NCBI GenBank assembly: GCA_030765045.1
Contig: CM060962.1
Coordinates: 215,811,031-215,875,030 of the forward strand
Source: Tenodera sinensis
Taxonomy: Eukaryota > Arthropoda > Insecta > Mantodea > Mantidae
Length of the DNA stretch: 64,000 bases
Direction of reading: 5' to 3'
Shown here: one piece after another, positions 1 through 10,714 of the stretch
Numbering within the stretch: position 1 is the first letter of the stretch
Layout: the number at the start of each line of letters is the position of its first letter
Made by a program: the position numbers and the translations under genes
The notes under the pieces: generated by a model
Told to the model about the DNA's origin: nothing
The model's input: the letters and a program-made list of their open reading frames with translations, nothing else
Database searches by the model: none

Positions 1-72
1 CGGTGAAATCTCGATATCGAATTTTTGGGTGGAATACAATATCTACTTCCCCCACTTATCAGTAGAGAAAGT
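1..72 (+). repeat. Right terminal repeat of repeat A (fragment)
   Basis: This is the end of a TIR family seen many times in the window. The terminus reads GTGAAATCTCGA..., then a GGGTGGAATACAATA core, then AGTAGAGAAAGT at the tip. The window edge cuts off the body. Confidence 0.75.
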
Positions 73-75
73 AAA

Positions 76-95
76 AAATTCTGCCGACGCCTCTG
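76..95 (+). mobile_element. Truncated right end of a hAT-type MITE
   Basis: The sequence ending CTGCCGACGCCTCTG matches the right end of the complete MITE at 24368..24625. Here everything left of it has been lost and repeat A abuts it directly. Confidence 0.55.
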
Positions 96-745
96 ACGAA
101 CAGGATGGTCAGCCAGTCATAGTTTGTGTTCTTCGTGGTTAGAGACACAATCAGCTCTAAAAACAATAAAATTACTGACAACAACAGAGAAATACAACGC
201 ACTAGTTCTGAAGCAGTCAGACTTTATGAATTCACTCCAAAATTTGGAGATATGCTTTGCTGCATTATTGTGGAATGATATTTTAGAAAGGTTTAGCAGT
301 GAAGCAAAGGGTTACAATTGGTTGAGGATGAATTAGAAGTTATCAACCTTTACAATTAAATAGTAACAGATCTTGAATGGAAAAGAGGTATTTGATCTTT
401 AATACGAAAAACCCACGAAGCTGTGTGGTGAAGATACATACAATTCTGACAGCACCAGGAAATGTAGACGTAAGTTGCAACATTGTGAGCAGAGAGAAAA
501 TTTTGCATTTCCTGACTGAGTCTTACAGAATAAATGTTTTCAATATTATTATTTGCAGGATGTGTCAAGAACTGAAACATAGATGTAATGCTTATGGGCA
601 ATTCTTTGCTAATTCTTAGTTTCTTACTAAGCTTTATGAGTTAGACGCAAAAAATAATTTTTGAAGAGGCTCAAACTTTAAGAGCAACTTACTCTAACAA
701 CATAGAGGATGAATTCGACAATGAATGCATTAACCGTTGATGCTG
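96..745 (+). pseudogene. hAT transposase fragment (ZMYM1-like), copy A
   Basis: An open stretch at 124..336 includes ALLWNDILERF, which resembles the region after the DUF4371 domain in zinc-finger MYM-type 1-like hAT transposases. A second piece around 535..650 reads INVFNIIICRMCQELKHRCNAYG, typical of the segment before the C-terminal dimerisation domain. Stops separate the two pieces and no catalytic region is present. The block is nearly identical to 24626..25304 but lacks an 11-base stretch there. It is a dead copy, derived either from a segmental duplication or from a shared template. Confidence 0.7.
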
Positions 746-1614
746 TATTATCGACAATTTAGATAAAAATGTGATACAGTGCACTCGCATGACTTTCTCT
801 ACTCTTGTACTAACCATTCTTACAAACCCTTATTCCTTTATCTTCTTCATGTTAGTTGAGATAAACATTTTTAGAAATTATCTTATTACTTATTTCCTTA
901 CAGGTGCAAGAGGAATATGGGAATAGGGTAGGCTTTGAGCGATAGTCATCTTTTAAAGCTTTCAAATTCCGTTCTCTTTGCATGGTTAACACATAAGAAA
1001 ACTGAATATCGATGTTCCATTTGACAGAACTAACTTCTCCAAAACTCACACAAATAACAAGCCATAACTCCGAAATGGTTCACTCTACAAAAAATGTATC
1101 CGCACATAAGTAGTGTATTTTAGCAGGATCTACATTTTTGTATAGTAAGATTTGGTCTATCTCTAACCGTTTACCAGCTATGTAACAGTCGTCCAGAGTA
1201 AATACGACTACGTGTCTATAGCCAGAAAATTCAAAATATACATTTAATTTGCTATAAAAATATTTCAAACATATGACAGTTTAATCAAAATCGTTAGAGC
1301 CATTTTCAAGAAAATCAAAATTTTCGGAAAATTTTTCATGTAAAGGGTAGTTTAGGGTGGAGGAATTTTCTTCAAAATCTTCGTGTCGCATTCTTGAGAG
1401 ACATTAGACTTAAATACCAACTTTGGTTTTTAACCCACTTTTGATTTTTGAGTTATGCTGTCCACATACTGACACACATACGTACTTTTTTCTAAAATGC
1501 TTTTATTTTGGATTCAGATGGCCTGAAAACATATATTTTTGGTGAAATCTCTACATCGAATTTTTGGGTGGAATACAATACTCCCTCTACTTTACTATAC
1601 GTAGTAGAGAAAGT
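746..1614 (+). repeat. Repeat A, unit 1 (body and right TIR)
   Basis: The non-coding body ends in the right TIR at about 1537..1614, with tip GTAGTAGAGAAAGT. The same body recurs at 1623..2308, 25555..26833, 35780..36923 and, inverted, at 36930..37365. Segments such as GATGTTCCATTTGACAG and GGTAGTTTAGGGTGGAGGAA are shared by most copies. No transposase ORF is visible, so it is non-autonomous. Confidence 0.75.
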
Positions 1615-2110
1615 AAAAATAAATAATGATGTTCCATTTGACAGAAGCTTTAAGTTCTTCAAAACACACAAATAACAAGCAATGTATCCGAAATGGTTCA
1701 CTCTACAAAAAATTTATTTGGACATAAACTGTGTGTTTTAGCAAGATCTACATTTTTGTGTAGTAAGATTTGCTCGATCTTTTACAGCTTACCAGTTATG
1801 CAGAAGTCATCCAAAGTAAACAGGACTTCATGGGCTATAGCCAGAAGTTTCAAGATATACATTTCATTTGTCACAAAAATATCCCAAACATATGGCATTT
1901 TAATCAAAATCGGTAGAGCCACTTTCAAGAAGATAAAACTTTCGAAAAATGTTTCATTTAAAGAGTAGTTTAGGGTGGAGGAATTTTCCTCAAAATCTTC
2001 TTGTCGCATCCTTGAAAGACATTAGACTTAAAAACCAACTTTGGTTGTTAACCTATTTTTCGCTTTTGAGTTATGCTGTCCACATACTGATAGACAGGCG
2101 CGCGCGCACG

Positions 2111-2186
<76 letters not shown>

Positions 2187-2308
2187 GCCCCTTTTCTAAA
2201 AATGCTGTTTTTTGGTTCAGGGGCCTCAAAGCATATATTTCCGGTAAAATCTCGCCATCGAATTTTTGGGTGGAATACAATAGTTCTACTATACGTAGTA
2301 GAGAACGT
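1615..2308 (+). repeat. Repeat A, unit 2 (tandem to unit 1)
   Basis: This unit restarts 8-10 bases after unit 1 with AATGATGTTCCATTTGACAG and runs to another right TIR at about 2232..2308. It has no left TIR. The unit1/unit2 junction is the same as the one at 26833/26840. A (CA)n run has expanded where other copies carry only a few CA repeats. Confidence 0.75.
2098..2184 (+). repeat. (CA)n microsatellite inside repeat A
   Basis: A CG-rich start (GCGCGCGCACGC) leads into about 70 bases of uninterrupted CA. Long open frames here on both strands are repeat artefacts coding poly-Thr-His or poly-Cys-Val. Confidence 0.95.
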
Positions 2309-2572
2309 AAAAATGTCATTGCTGTGTCTATACAAAACACTCCATAAGAAAGGCCTCTTGGATGTTTATCCTAATCTTGGTGTAGTGCTACGTATATTTC
2401 TGTGTAACCCTATAGCACAAATTGTTCGGCAGAGAGATTATTTTTAGTGCTCAAGAGAGTTAAAGTTCAACAAAACGCCAAGAGAAACTGAACGCTATGT
2501 CAATTCTTTGCATCGAGTCTGATGTGCTTCATCAGATCGACTTCAATGACGTCGTCAATGCTTTCTCTATGA

Positions 2573-2622
<50 letters not shown>

Positions 2623-2853
2623 TACGTAGGAAATCGTAGTAGTTCACAAGTAAAATGTATTTAGTCTTATTACAGTTTTTTTTCTGAATTGTAACTTTCA
2701 TTTAATGTCGTCTCATTTAATACTAATTTAATCTCATAATGACCTGTATAATAGCTGCTTATATTGTTTGGGGGAAATTGGGGGGGAGGAAAATCTTAGT
2801 ACAGCCTAGGGGCGTCTGTATAATCATTCAACTGCTACATCCGTACTACTTAT
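2309..2853. other. Unassigned sequence with an (AG)n tract
   Basis: No gene recognised. It contains a pure AG tract at 2572..2620 and a G-rich patch near 2770. Confidence 0.6.
2572..2620 (+). repeat. (AG)n microsatellite
   Basis: A run of AG dinucleotides about 45 bases long. Confidence 0.95.
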
Positions 2854-3030
2854 ATGTGTGAGCAGCTCTTCTCCGTTTTAAAATTGAGAAAACACACACA
2901 TCAAAGTAACCTCTTTGATAAAAATTATAACGCAGTGCCTAGAATCAAGGCAGTACAAAATATCCCCCCAAATATTCATAGGTTGGTCAACAGAAAACCA
3001 ACCAACAAAAAAATATGTAATATAACCTGC
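2854..3030 (+). pseudogene. hAT C-terminal dimerisation fragment (GTF2IRD2/EPM2AIP1-like)
   Basis: The frame reads CEQLFSVLKLRKHTHQSNL and then IPPNIHRLVNRK. This matches the end of the hAT dimerisation domain, where C-EQ-F-S and L-D-L motifs are followed by an I-P-DIDRL-like tail, as in GTF2I-repeat-protein-2-type hATs. Only about 55 residues survive, with no upstream catalytic domain. It belongs to a different hAT lineage from the ZMYM1-like copies nearby. Confidence 0.6.
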
Positions 3031-3117
3031 ACTTTAATTTTCTTGAATTACTTATTCATAATTTCTCACCAGTTAGACCTTTACCTGTTCTAATTGTATT
3101 ATTTGTCTTCAGTTTTT

Positions 3118-3211
3118 ACTTTCTCTACTGGTAAGTAGAGGAAGTATTGTATTCCACCCAAAAATTCAATGTCGAGATTTCACCGGAAATATATCTTGAG
3201 GCCTCCTGAAC
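3118..3211 (+). repeat. Repeat A left TIR (solo)
   Basis: It begins ACTTTCTCTACTGGTAAG and is the reverse complement of the right TIRs at 1537..1614 and 2232..2308. No body follows; a hAT element sequence abuts it. Confidence 0.7.
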
Positions 3212-3743
3212 ACAAAAATAGCACAAGGCAACCATTTCATATCATACTAATCCTCCTACCTTTTATCCTCTTATTGCCAGTGTGACAAAACTGATAATCT
3301 CAATAAAGAGGGCACTGTTCGGAAAATTGATGATTAATGGAGAAAACTTAGAATACGTGATATTCCGTGTGAAATAAAGAACATGTCTGAACCTTACATC
3401 TTCTGGAGTGCTGTTAAATTCATGTTATCTTGGTGGAAATACTGATTTCAAAGAACTGGCGGAGGTTCCATTATCAGTGATTTTGTTAACCCACAGAAAT
3501 AATTCTCGTGAAAGATTTTTTTATAAACTTTGTTTAATAAAAACTAAAATAGAAACAGGTTGGCGGTAGATACGATAAATGGATTTATTCTGTCGTCTCA
3601 GCTGATGAAAAAATGTGGTGGGTCCGAAAATCTGCAAGTCACCGATAATAAGTTACAGTTTATCTCAACAACAAATTTGTATAATGCTGCAACAGTTGAG
3701 GAACATGAACTTTCAGACAAATAGTGCGAGAAACATAAGTGCT

Positions 3744-3880
3744 GAAAGGTATGTTTATTTCTATCGGGATTGTAGGCCGTGGCCTAAAATGCATTATAGA
3801 TACCGACGTTTCGCCAAGTACTGTGCTTGGCATCTTCAGGATAATCCGTTGGCTGCACTAGTCAGAGTTCGAATGTGGAA

Positions 3881-3927
<47 letters not shown>

Positions 3928-4226
3928 GAGAGAGGGGGGGGGATGTGGAGGAAATGACCGTTAATGACCGTTGGCGCTGGCGCTCTTATATGATGGGGGT
4001 GGGCGGAGTATAGTTGCGCTTGCTAAGGTGGTGATTTTCTCGTATCAGTTGGTAGACTGGGAACTCTGACCAGTGCAGACAACGGATCCTCTTACCCTGA
4101 AGATGCCAAGCGCAGTACTTGGCGAAACGTTGGTATCTACAGGGCCTTCTAGACCACGGCCTACAAGGCCGATAGAAATAAACATACCTAATAGTCAGGA
4201 CACCGGCCGTGAAAGCCTAAGTTTAT
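3744..4226 (+). mobile_element. Foldback element with 11-bp TSD
   Basis: Two inverted arms of about 90 bases (about 3746..3840 and 4097..4190) share the segment containing GGCCGTGG, TTGGCGAAACG and GAAGATGCCAAG. The flanks at 3733..3743 and 4227..4237 are both ACATAAGTGCT, a perfect 11-bp target-site duplication. A duplication this long suggests target-primed insertion. The arm pattern CTGAAGA-stem-GAAACG is common in Penelope-like terminal regions. It contains an AG microsatellite and no plausible gene. Confidence 0.65.
3882..3934 (+). repeat. (AG)n microsatellite
   Basis: An AG tract with one interruption (GAGCGAGAG), followed by a short G run. It sits in the spacer of the foldback element. 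Confidence 0.95.
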
Positions 4227-4427
4227 ACATAAGTGCTAAAATTGTAATGCTGATTGAGCTCATCGATCTTGGTTACCATAAACATCAATACTATTATATT
4301 TTCATACGTGTTATGCTGATACATTTATTGTAGCATTTGGTTTCTGATGTACGATAATTTTGAATGCGAAAATATAATTTTGAGTGGCCAGTATGATAAT
4401 TTTACTTTTTAAAGAATGGCAACCCTG

Positions 4428-4572
4428 ATCAGGACAGACACAATCTGTATAATCTGTGACCACAATAACCATTCAAGATGCTGACCTTCAACTACTGTAG
4501 CACTAAACAGTAGCTCCGCGAATTTTGCACACAAAAAAAAAAATAAATAAATAAATAAGTAAATAAAAAAAT
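4428..4572. other. Unassigned spacer with (AAAT)n run
   Basis: A short AT-rich run of AAAT repeats near 4537..4572 could be the tail or target of an adjacent retroelement. No gene seen. Confidence 0.5.
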
Positions 4573-5349
4573 AAGCCTCTCAAAATCCAACCTCTGTTGT
4601 CCTCGTCCCGAGGGGTGGGCAACAGGAAGTAGGAGAGTGACTGATGGGGTTAAGCACGATGAGGACCTCGTGTGCCCTAGGACCGCTACGGTAACCGAGA
4701 AGGCTCATCAGCAACCCCGAAAACTGGCTGAAGGGGCTCCCCATGCTGCTGCCTTGTAGCATAGGGAGTTGGTTCTCCAAAGGCTAGGGAGTAAACTCTA
4801 AACAAATCAGGCAGGCCTGGAGGTCTTAAGGAGGCTGCCCCTCCACCAGGCTTGCTCAGCGTTTGGCTAATAACCTACCTGAGTGAACATCAATTATTCA
4901 GAGTATAGAAGGAAGAGCCGGACAGATTACACAAAGACGACCTGGAATGAAAAGGAAAATGAGACTAGGGACGTGGAATTTAACTTCTCTGACTGGCAAA
5001 GTAGTTGAAATAGCGGAGGAGATGGTTATTGGGATTGAGTAATGGAGAAAATATATGGAAAAGGTGGCAGCCAGTCGGGGAAAGACACTGAGAGAAGTAC
5101 AGGACAGGAATGAATTCAGGAAGTGGCTGAAGAAACCCGACGAGAAAGAAGACAAAACTATAATTTACGAAATCGTCTTGAAATGTGTTCTGAAAGTGAT
5201 ACGGATAATGTACATAAGGAGGCTAGAGATTTGATTAGGCAGGCAAGTGAAAATTGTCTTCAGCTAAACAATAATATTGCTACCGTATCGGCAGGAAAAA
5301 ATCGCGAAGCACGTGGACAGAAATATCTTCGCTACATCTATGTTATCCC
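4573..5349 (+). mobile_element. Internally deleted RTE-type LINE
   Basis: A GC-richer leader (4573..4940) resembles a LINE 5' UTR. It is followed by MRLGTWNLTSLTGKVVEI (about 4959..5035), the start of an AP-like endonuclease. Within about 15 bases the frame becomes REVQDRNEFRKW (about 5090..5130), which resembles the extreme C-terminus of RTE/CR1-like ORF2 proteins. The rest of the endonuclease and all of the reverse transcriptase are missing, so 5' and 3' ends have been joined. It cannot be autonomous. Confidence 0.6.
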
Positions 5350-6351
5350 TTAATCACCCAAGTGTGGTCTCACAGACCTCAGAGGTAGGTAGCACTGCTT
5401 GTTTCTTTAAAACTAGCTGAGTCATAGCTGTGCGGACACGTAATCCTTCCTTGTTATCGGCTAGTGCTTTTGTGTTTATTTCACTGCAGTGTACCTATTA
5501 TGGCCAACTTTATGATCTGTTGTTTGCTGCGTAGTCTGAGAGACCACACTTGGGTATCAGCTATGTCATTGGCTGCTGGTCCTTCCCGAGCGATTAGCGT
5601 CAGCGATCCCGATTTTGATCTTGTAGTGTTGCAATGGTTAGAGGAAGAAGCGAGTGATTGTGGCGAAGAATTTGTGCTAGATACTGATCATGATTCGGCA
5701 TCTGAATTCGAGGTAAGCGATAATGAGGGAGAACACAATGCGCAGGTTTCGCAAACTAACATTGATGAATTATGTGAATCCGATGCAATTCCAAGAAACT
5801 TTTATGGGAAAAAAATCGATTGTAGTGGTCAGCTAAAGAAGTGCTTCCTTCATCAAGAACAAGATAACACAGTATAGTGTAGCTTCCTGGTTTACGTCGC
5901 CAGGCACGAGTGAAAGAGGAATTGGTATGGAATTTTCTCCTTACAGATTCACTGTTACAACACATAGTACAATTGACAAATACAAAAATCAGGAAAGACA
6001 GAAATACAGGCATAAATACTATGTTCACGATACAGATTTAGTGGAACTGAAGGCATTCATTGGTTTTTTGCTATGCACCGCGGTGTTCAAATCTGATCAT
6101 GAAGAATTAAGGCTTTTGTTTGCTACCGATGGAACCGGCAGAGATATATTCAGATGTGTATCATCTAAGAACAGATTTGAATTTTTATTGGCATGCCTTA
6201 GATTTGACAACCCATGTGACAAAGAAGAGAGAAAAGGAAATTTTCCGTCAGCTGCGGTTGCAGATGTTTTTGCTCAGTTTATACAGAATTGCCAGGAAGT
6301 GTGTACTATAGGAAGTACTACCACTGTGGATGAACTGTTCATAGGTTTCCG
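5350..6351 (+). pseudogene. piggyBac transposase, N-terminal half
   Basis: The likely start is ATG at 5562, giving SVSDPDFDLVVLQWLEEE and an acidic N-terminus, as in piggyBac transposases. A frameshift near 5800..5900 separates this from 5927..6351, which carries LLFATDGTGRDIFRC and ends with VDELFIGFR. VDE-L is the first catalytic aspartate region. Homology stops exactly after GFR at 6351. The complementary half begins with GRCK at 26929. Upstream is TTAA (5350..5353), then the arm ACCCAAGTGTGGTCTCACAG, with an inverted copy at 5533..5554. It is non-functional as it stands. Confidence 0.75.
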
Positions 6352-6974
6352 TCCTAAAAAGGGTGGGGGGAGGGCAACATTGCTAGTAACAAGAGCAAGA
6401 ATATCACTAGGATCATTCATGTGTACACATGAAACATTCTTAAGTAATGGATTGCATAAGCATATCCTTACCTGGAGAGTTCAGGTGCAACCCATGGCTA
6501 GCATGTCTCGATGGATGACACATCAACTGGCCTAGAGCCTCTCGACCAACAAACTTCAAGTCTCTGATTAATCACCCTAACTCTCCTGTTAATCCAAGGT
6601 TTGTCATATCTCCAGAAGAGATTCCAAAGCTCACATTAGTGTGGCTACTGGCCCTGGCAATATGGTCCCATCTCAATTGAGTAATTCAGATTCATATCCA
6701 AGCTATTCCTGGTCCTCCCACTATTACCACATAGTCTCCTTTATTGAGATCACTTGCAAAAGCATCAATATTCTCTACCACATATCTCAGAGTAGCATTT
6801 GCATTGAAAATACTGTATATACAGTATATTCCTCCAATTCCACCTGCAGTCCCTCTCTGACACCCCTAGCATTACTATCTAAAACTAAGAACCTATGCTG
6901 GTCGAAGTTCCGCAGACCAAGCCCTTAAAAAATTAACAAAGTGGCATTGAAACAGTATAAAAGTTGCTCTAGAG
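6352..6974. other. Unassigned sequence after the piggyBac break
   Basis: It starts with a G-rich patch (AAAAAGGGTGGGGGGAGGG). I see no gene, TIR or tRNA-like head. Small open frames have no recognisable domain. Confidence 0.5.
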
Positions 6975-7760
6975 TTTCTAAAGTAAGAACAAATTAGAAA
7001 CTAAAAACTTCACTTATCTTAGTAACGTTGTAAGTTATATTTTCAACCACTGACTCGAGTTTCAAGCTGTCTCCAACTCATTCTCAAAGCTATACAAACA
7101 AATTCGTTACCAAAGCTACAATCTTTCATTTTTTTCTGAAAACAAAAAACCAATACTGCTATTCATTTTTAATTACCAATCTCTGAAAACAAAAATTTAT
7201 AAATACAATCTATAAAAGGTAATTCAAAGTTCATAATACGGTTCCTGTTTTTTAAAATAAAAATTGTTTCCCAAATCATTAAATCTATAGGTCCACTTAA
7301 TTGTTTTAATAATTTAACTTCTGGATTAATTTCTTGATTAAATGACCAAAAATGATCTGCCACAGCTGATTTATCAGTTTGTTTGTGTTTAATATTTCTA
7401 AAATGCTCTTTTATTCTTGTTTCCAAATGACGTTTAGTTTTACCAATATAAACCTTATCACAATCTAAACAGCTAAATTGATAAATGCCAGATTTTTTAT
7501 AATTTGGTATTTTATCTTTTTTATAAAAATTAAGTAAATTTTGTATATTAAATTTATTCCATATTCTTTAAAAATCTTTGGAAATTTTTTTATGGGCCCA
7601 TGGATGGTAAGTAAACTTTTTAAAAATACAATTGTCTTTTACTTTTTTTGAGGGTAAAAACTTCTTTAACAGCTTTTTGATACTTAAATTTTTCTATCTT
7701 TTTATGTATACAATCTGTATTAAAACCATTAATTACTGCAGTGATAATAATATAATTTAA
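6975..7760 (-). mobile_element. Penelope-like element, 3' part with GIY-YIG endonuclease
   Basis: On the minus strand, 7500..7170 reads KKSGIYQFSCLDCDKVYIGK followed by RHLETRIKEHF and a conserved ADHFW segment. This is the GIY-YIG endonuclease that ends Penelope-type polymerases. Upstream, 7740..7560 gives NGFNTDCIHKKI, part of the linker after the reverse transcriptase. The polymerase itself is absent, so the copy is 5'-truncated. Downstream of the stop (7168..6975) lies a tail with GAATGAGTTGGAGACAG and TTCTAATTTGTTCTTACTTT. That tail recurs as palindromes at 38998, 40298 and 46308. Confidence 0.75.
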
Positions 7761-8126
7761 ACTCCTAAGGGCCTGTATTTTGATCTCCGGTTAAGGTTTC
7801 GGTTAATGGTTAACTTGAAGTTACACCCAGATGTTAGTATTATGACCTTCGGTTAAGTGTTAACTGAGAGTTATTTCTGGAGGTACACTTCCCATGAGTG
7901 GAAAATTGTATGTTAAAATGCCACTCTCTTATGTAAACAAAATAATTTTTGGGTAAAGCTTTCTTTGTGTGGAGGGGCAGGAAATTATTCTTGCAAAAAT
8001 GCACACAGTATGTTGAGGCATATTCTATAATTACTTGAGCATTGGAAGTCAAATTTAGGACACTTGCTTTACTTACTCTGTTTTACTATACAGAGAATAG
8101 AATCATTTACTTCCATCATCCACTGT
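7761..8126. other. Unassigned sequence
   Basis: Contains repeated GGTTAA-rich words (7795..7870) but no gene or TIR pair I can support. Confidence 0.5.
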
Positions 8127-8780
8127 AAGTTAATTGGCAATGCTGGTGTCGTCTTTGTTCTGGCTCTGGTAGATGGTGTAATGAATCTGGTATAGATGTC
8201 TGGAGGCAAGATTTCAAAATTTATAACTTGGTTTTTGTGTTTGTGGGTGAAAATCTCCCATACACTTCTAACGGAAGGTATTAACAGTTTGGAGTTTGTA
8301 TATATTTCATGGGTGGTTTCTCAAAAGTGTGCTGCAGCCACTGTTTTGTGTGTCTGTTAATGTTTTGTGTACCGGATGTGTTCGTTGATGCAGTTGTTTG
8401 TGTTGCACTTGATTTTTTCGATGTAAACTCTCTTGTATTCCTTGCTGTTTGACATGATAGTCCTGGTTTGGAAGAATTTGGTAGCTGGTCTTCGTCAGGT
8501 GCTCTTAACAGATTTTTTTACGTAGTATTTGTTCAGGAAAGGGAGACAGCTAGAATTATGTTGTGTTTTCAAAAAAGACTTTTGGAATCGGTTGTATAGT
8601 AGTGGTTGGAATCTGAACTCTTGAAAAATTTGTTGAGTGCATCTCCCAAAGATCGGGTACCAAAGACTTCAAAATCTGGGATTTACATGATGGGCTGCAA
8701 GGAGTGCAAGAGGGTTACATTGAAAGAGACCAAGTGCAACAGGAACATCGGAACATCCACACTAGCAAATATGTTTGGAA
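8127..8780 (-). pseudogene. Degraded Penelope-like endonuclease pieces, head to head
   Basis: The minus strand from 8460 down to 8130 reads YKRVYIEKIKC...INEHIRYTKH...THKTVAAAHF, resembling the YIG half and downstream helices of a GIY-YIG domain with the catalytic motif eroded. The plus strand at 8655..8750 reads VPKTSKSGIYMMGCKECKRV, the matching GIY half of a very similar element in the opposite orientation. The two pieces may reflect an inversion within one copy. The assignment rests on short motifs only. Confidence 0.4.
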
Positions 8781-9540
8781 TATAAAATGTATACTGATGG
8801 ACAAATCTGGTTGTTTGGGAAATCAAGCACAACATAGACACAAACTCCCAATTCTTAAAAAAAAGTAAACTACCATCTAGATCTGCCAGCTGATAATGGA
8901 AAAGTAGGCTTCAGAAACATGTTCTGTATAAAACAGAGTAAATGAAGCAATTGTCCAGATTTGCCTCCCAATGCCCACGTTGGTTTCACTTTTAAAATGT
9001 TTCTAAATAAATTAGTACATCTGCAGTACCTTAATATAAATGCAAAATCTAAAGGTTATACTCATATCACTTGTAGATAATGCAGCTAGGGTACAACAAA
9101 TTCTCTATGAGCACAATGGCCGTGGTGCTATTTAACTTTATGCTCTGAAAGTAGGTTTAAAGAGAAGGAATCTGGAATCAAGGATTCCTTTGTTGACCAA
9201 GGGTGGGTGTTGTGCTATCTCCAATTCAGATAAAGTTGTGTCTTAACATTTTCATCAACATTTTGGATCTGGTGGTTGCTGTCTAACCATACATTTGAGA
9301 AACACTTGCTTATACAGTGTGATCTCTTTTAGTCCCTTCATAGTGCCACAGGTCAACAGCCTTCAGTATACTCCCAAGCTATTATTTAATGTCTGTCAAG
9401 GATATGGTGATCACATTCCATGACCAAAACACCATCCATTTTGTAACAAGAATTGTCAGTGGCACTGTCTCTGCCAGTATGTGTTTTAATGAAAAATGTT
9501 TTTAGAGAAGGTGATAAATATACAGGAAAAGCTAACAAAA
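8781..9540. other. Unassigned sequence
   Basis: No gene or repeat boundary I can support. A weak frame around 9080..9240 has stops and no recognised domain. Confidence 0.5.
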
Positions 9541-9715
9541 AATTTACAACCAGTCAAAATTCCAGCTTACTGTTTGCAATATTCTAAACATGACAATCCC
9601 ATGACCTTTGAACATCTGAGAAAGTGTGGTGCACTCCAGAGATTATGGAATGAAACAAATTGTTAACTCTATTGGGAAGCCAGAAGACTGATGGCAAATG
9701 ATCCATAAGTCTAGA
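9541..9715 (+). pseudogene. I-clade LINE 3' coding end
   Basis: The frame reads FEHLRKCGALQRLW, a stop, then YWEARRLMAND. This matches the HL-C-AL...YW-AR-LM signature that ends the ORF2 of the LINE at 11655..12410 and of the fragments at 25922 and 36169. Only the last 50 or so codons remain. Confidence 0.5.
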
Positions 9716-9774
9716 GCATTAGATTAAATAAATATTCTAAATAATAAATAACTTTTGTGGATCTGGTTCTGTTC

Positions 9775-10002
9775 ATAAAGCACAAGAAGTGTCAGATCCT
9801 GATTATTTCTTTTGGAGTGCTGCGAAGTCAATGGTATAAGAGTAATCTAAAAACAATAGATGAACTAAAATTGGCAGTAATAAATTACAGTAATTCAGAG
9901 AAAAAAGAAACTTTAATCAACTTGTGTTTAACAATAAAATTAAACTTGTTAAACTGTGACTTCAACAAAACGGGGGAAATTTTCAATGTCTTCTGTGAAT
10001 AA
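9775..10002 (+). pseudogene. mariner-type transposase C-terminal fragment
   Basis: The pattern DPDYFFW-AAKSMVYKSN followed by LKTIDELKLAVINY fits the last catalytic-Asp region and the C-terminus of a mariner-like transposase (typically PSDFFLWG-LK...Y, then TI-ELK). A frameshift occurs at SMV/YKSN near 9835. Nothing upstream is preserved. Confidence 0.55.
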
Positions 10003-10706
10003 GTTAATTGTGATTTTTATTTGTTTTCACTATGTACTGCTTAATCAAAATTCATTCCAGCCAGTTCATTATTGTAGCATGACATAATATGTTGGGGTTA
10101 CCACTTCATTGCCATATCTTGTTCATTTCACCACTGTGGAGGGACTTAAAGACCATACTGTATGCCAGATGTACATTTAAGGAAGGTGTATTCATCTGCA
10201 TCTATATTGGGACAGTCACTGAGCAAACTTCCACTACCAACTTCTACAGGAATATGAAAGCAATGAATTATGGAAGATTTAAGAAAGCAGTACAGGTCTT
10301 ATGGTAACTGTGTTGCCACACAATGACAGTGAATGTAGCTCTAATAGTTATTTGTTTTTGACATTAGGAGAATACTGATTTCAGAATTTTATGCTGCAAC
10401 AAAGAAATGGTTAAATATTCAACACACTGAAACTATGTCAGGAATAAAGACTAATTGCTTTAGCGAACAGATAATGTAATAATAAAGATTAATCTAAGGA
10501 GCAATTATCAGTACTAATTAACTCTTATAGCATTGTTTTATACACTAAAAGAAAATTTAAAATTTTGAAGTTATTTTTACCAGTGAACCTATATAATATG
10601 CTGTACATTATTTGGTTGACTGTTTACACTGAGAGCTTCACTTACACTTCTTACTCCTAACTAGTTTCAAAATTGAATCACTTTCATCTTTAGTACATCC
10701 TCTTCA
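10003..10706. other. Unassigned AT-rich sequence
   Basis: Nothing recognised; short open frames lack domains. Confidence 0.5.
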
Positions 10707-10714
10707 ATTCTAAC

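Larger units (their letters stand above)
3212..4427 (+). mobile_element. hAT element B, degenerate copy 1 (interrupted)
   Basis: The sequence 3270..3743 and 4238..4427 is homologous to the reverse complement of the complete element at 10715..11490. The right end is GGCAACCCTG. Remnant coding at 3280..3480 (a GTVRKIDD-W-RKL pattern, then FWSAV) resembles the C-terminal region of invertebrate hAT-like proteins, where 'DDEWR' precedes the final catalytic and dimerisation part. A 483-bp foldback element splits it. The left terminus is missing. Confidence 0.6.

Noticed and set aside
880..960. Possible 3' splice site (TTTCCTTACAG) and exon in repeat A
   Set aside because: The following sequence has an early stop, varies between copies and has no matching donor or coding potential.
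2098..2340. Overlapping long open frames across the CA tract (132, 95 and 89 codons)
   Set aside because: They consist largely of the translated microsatellite and flanking repeat A, with no domain and open in several frames at once.
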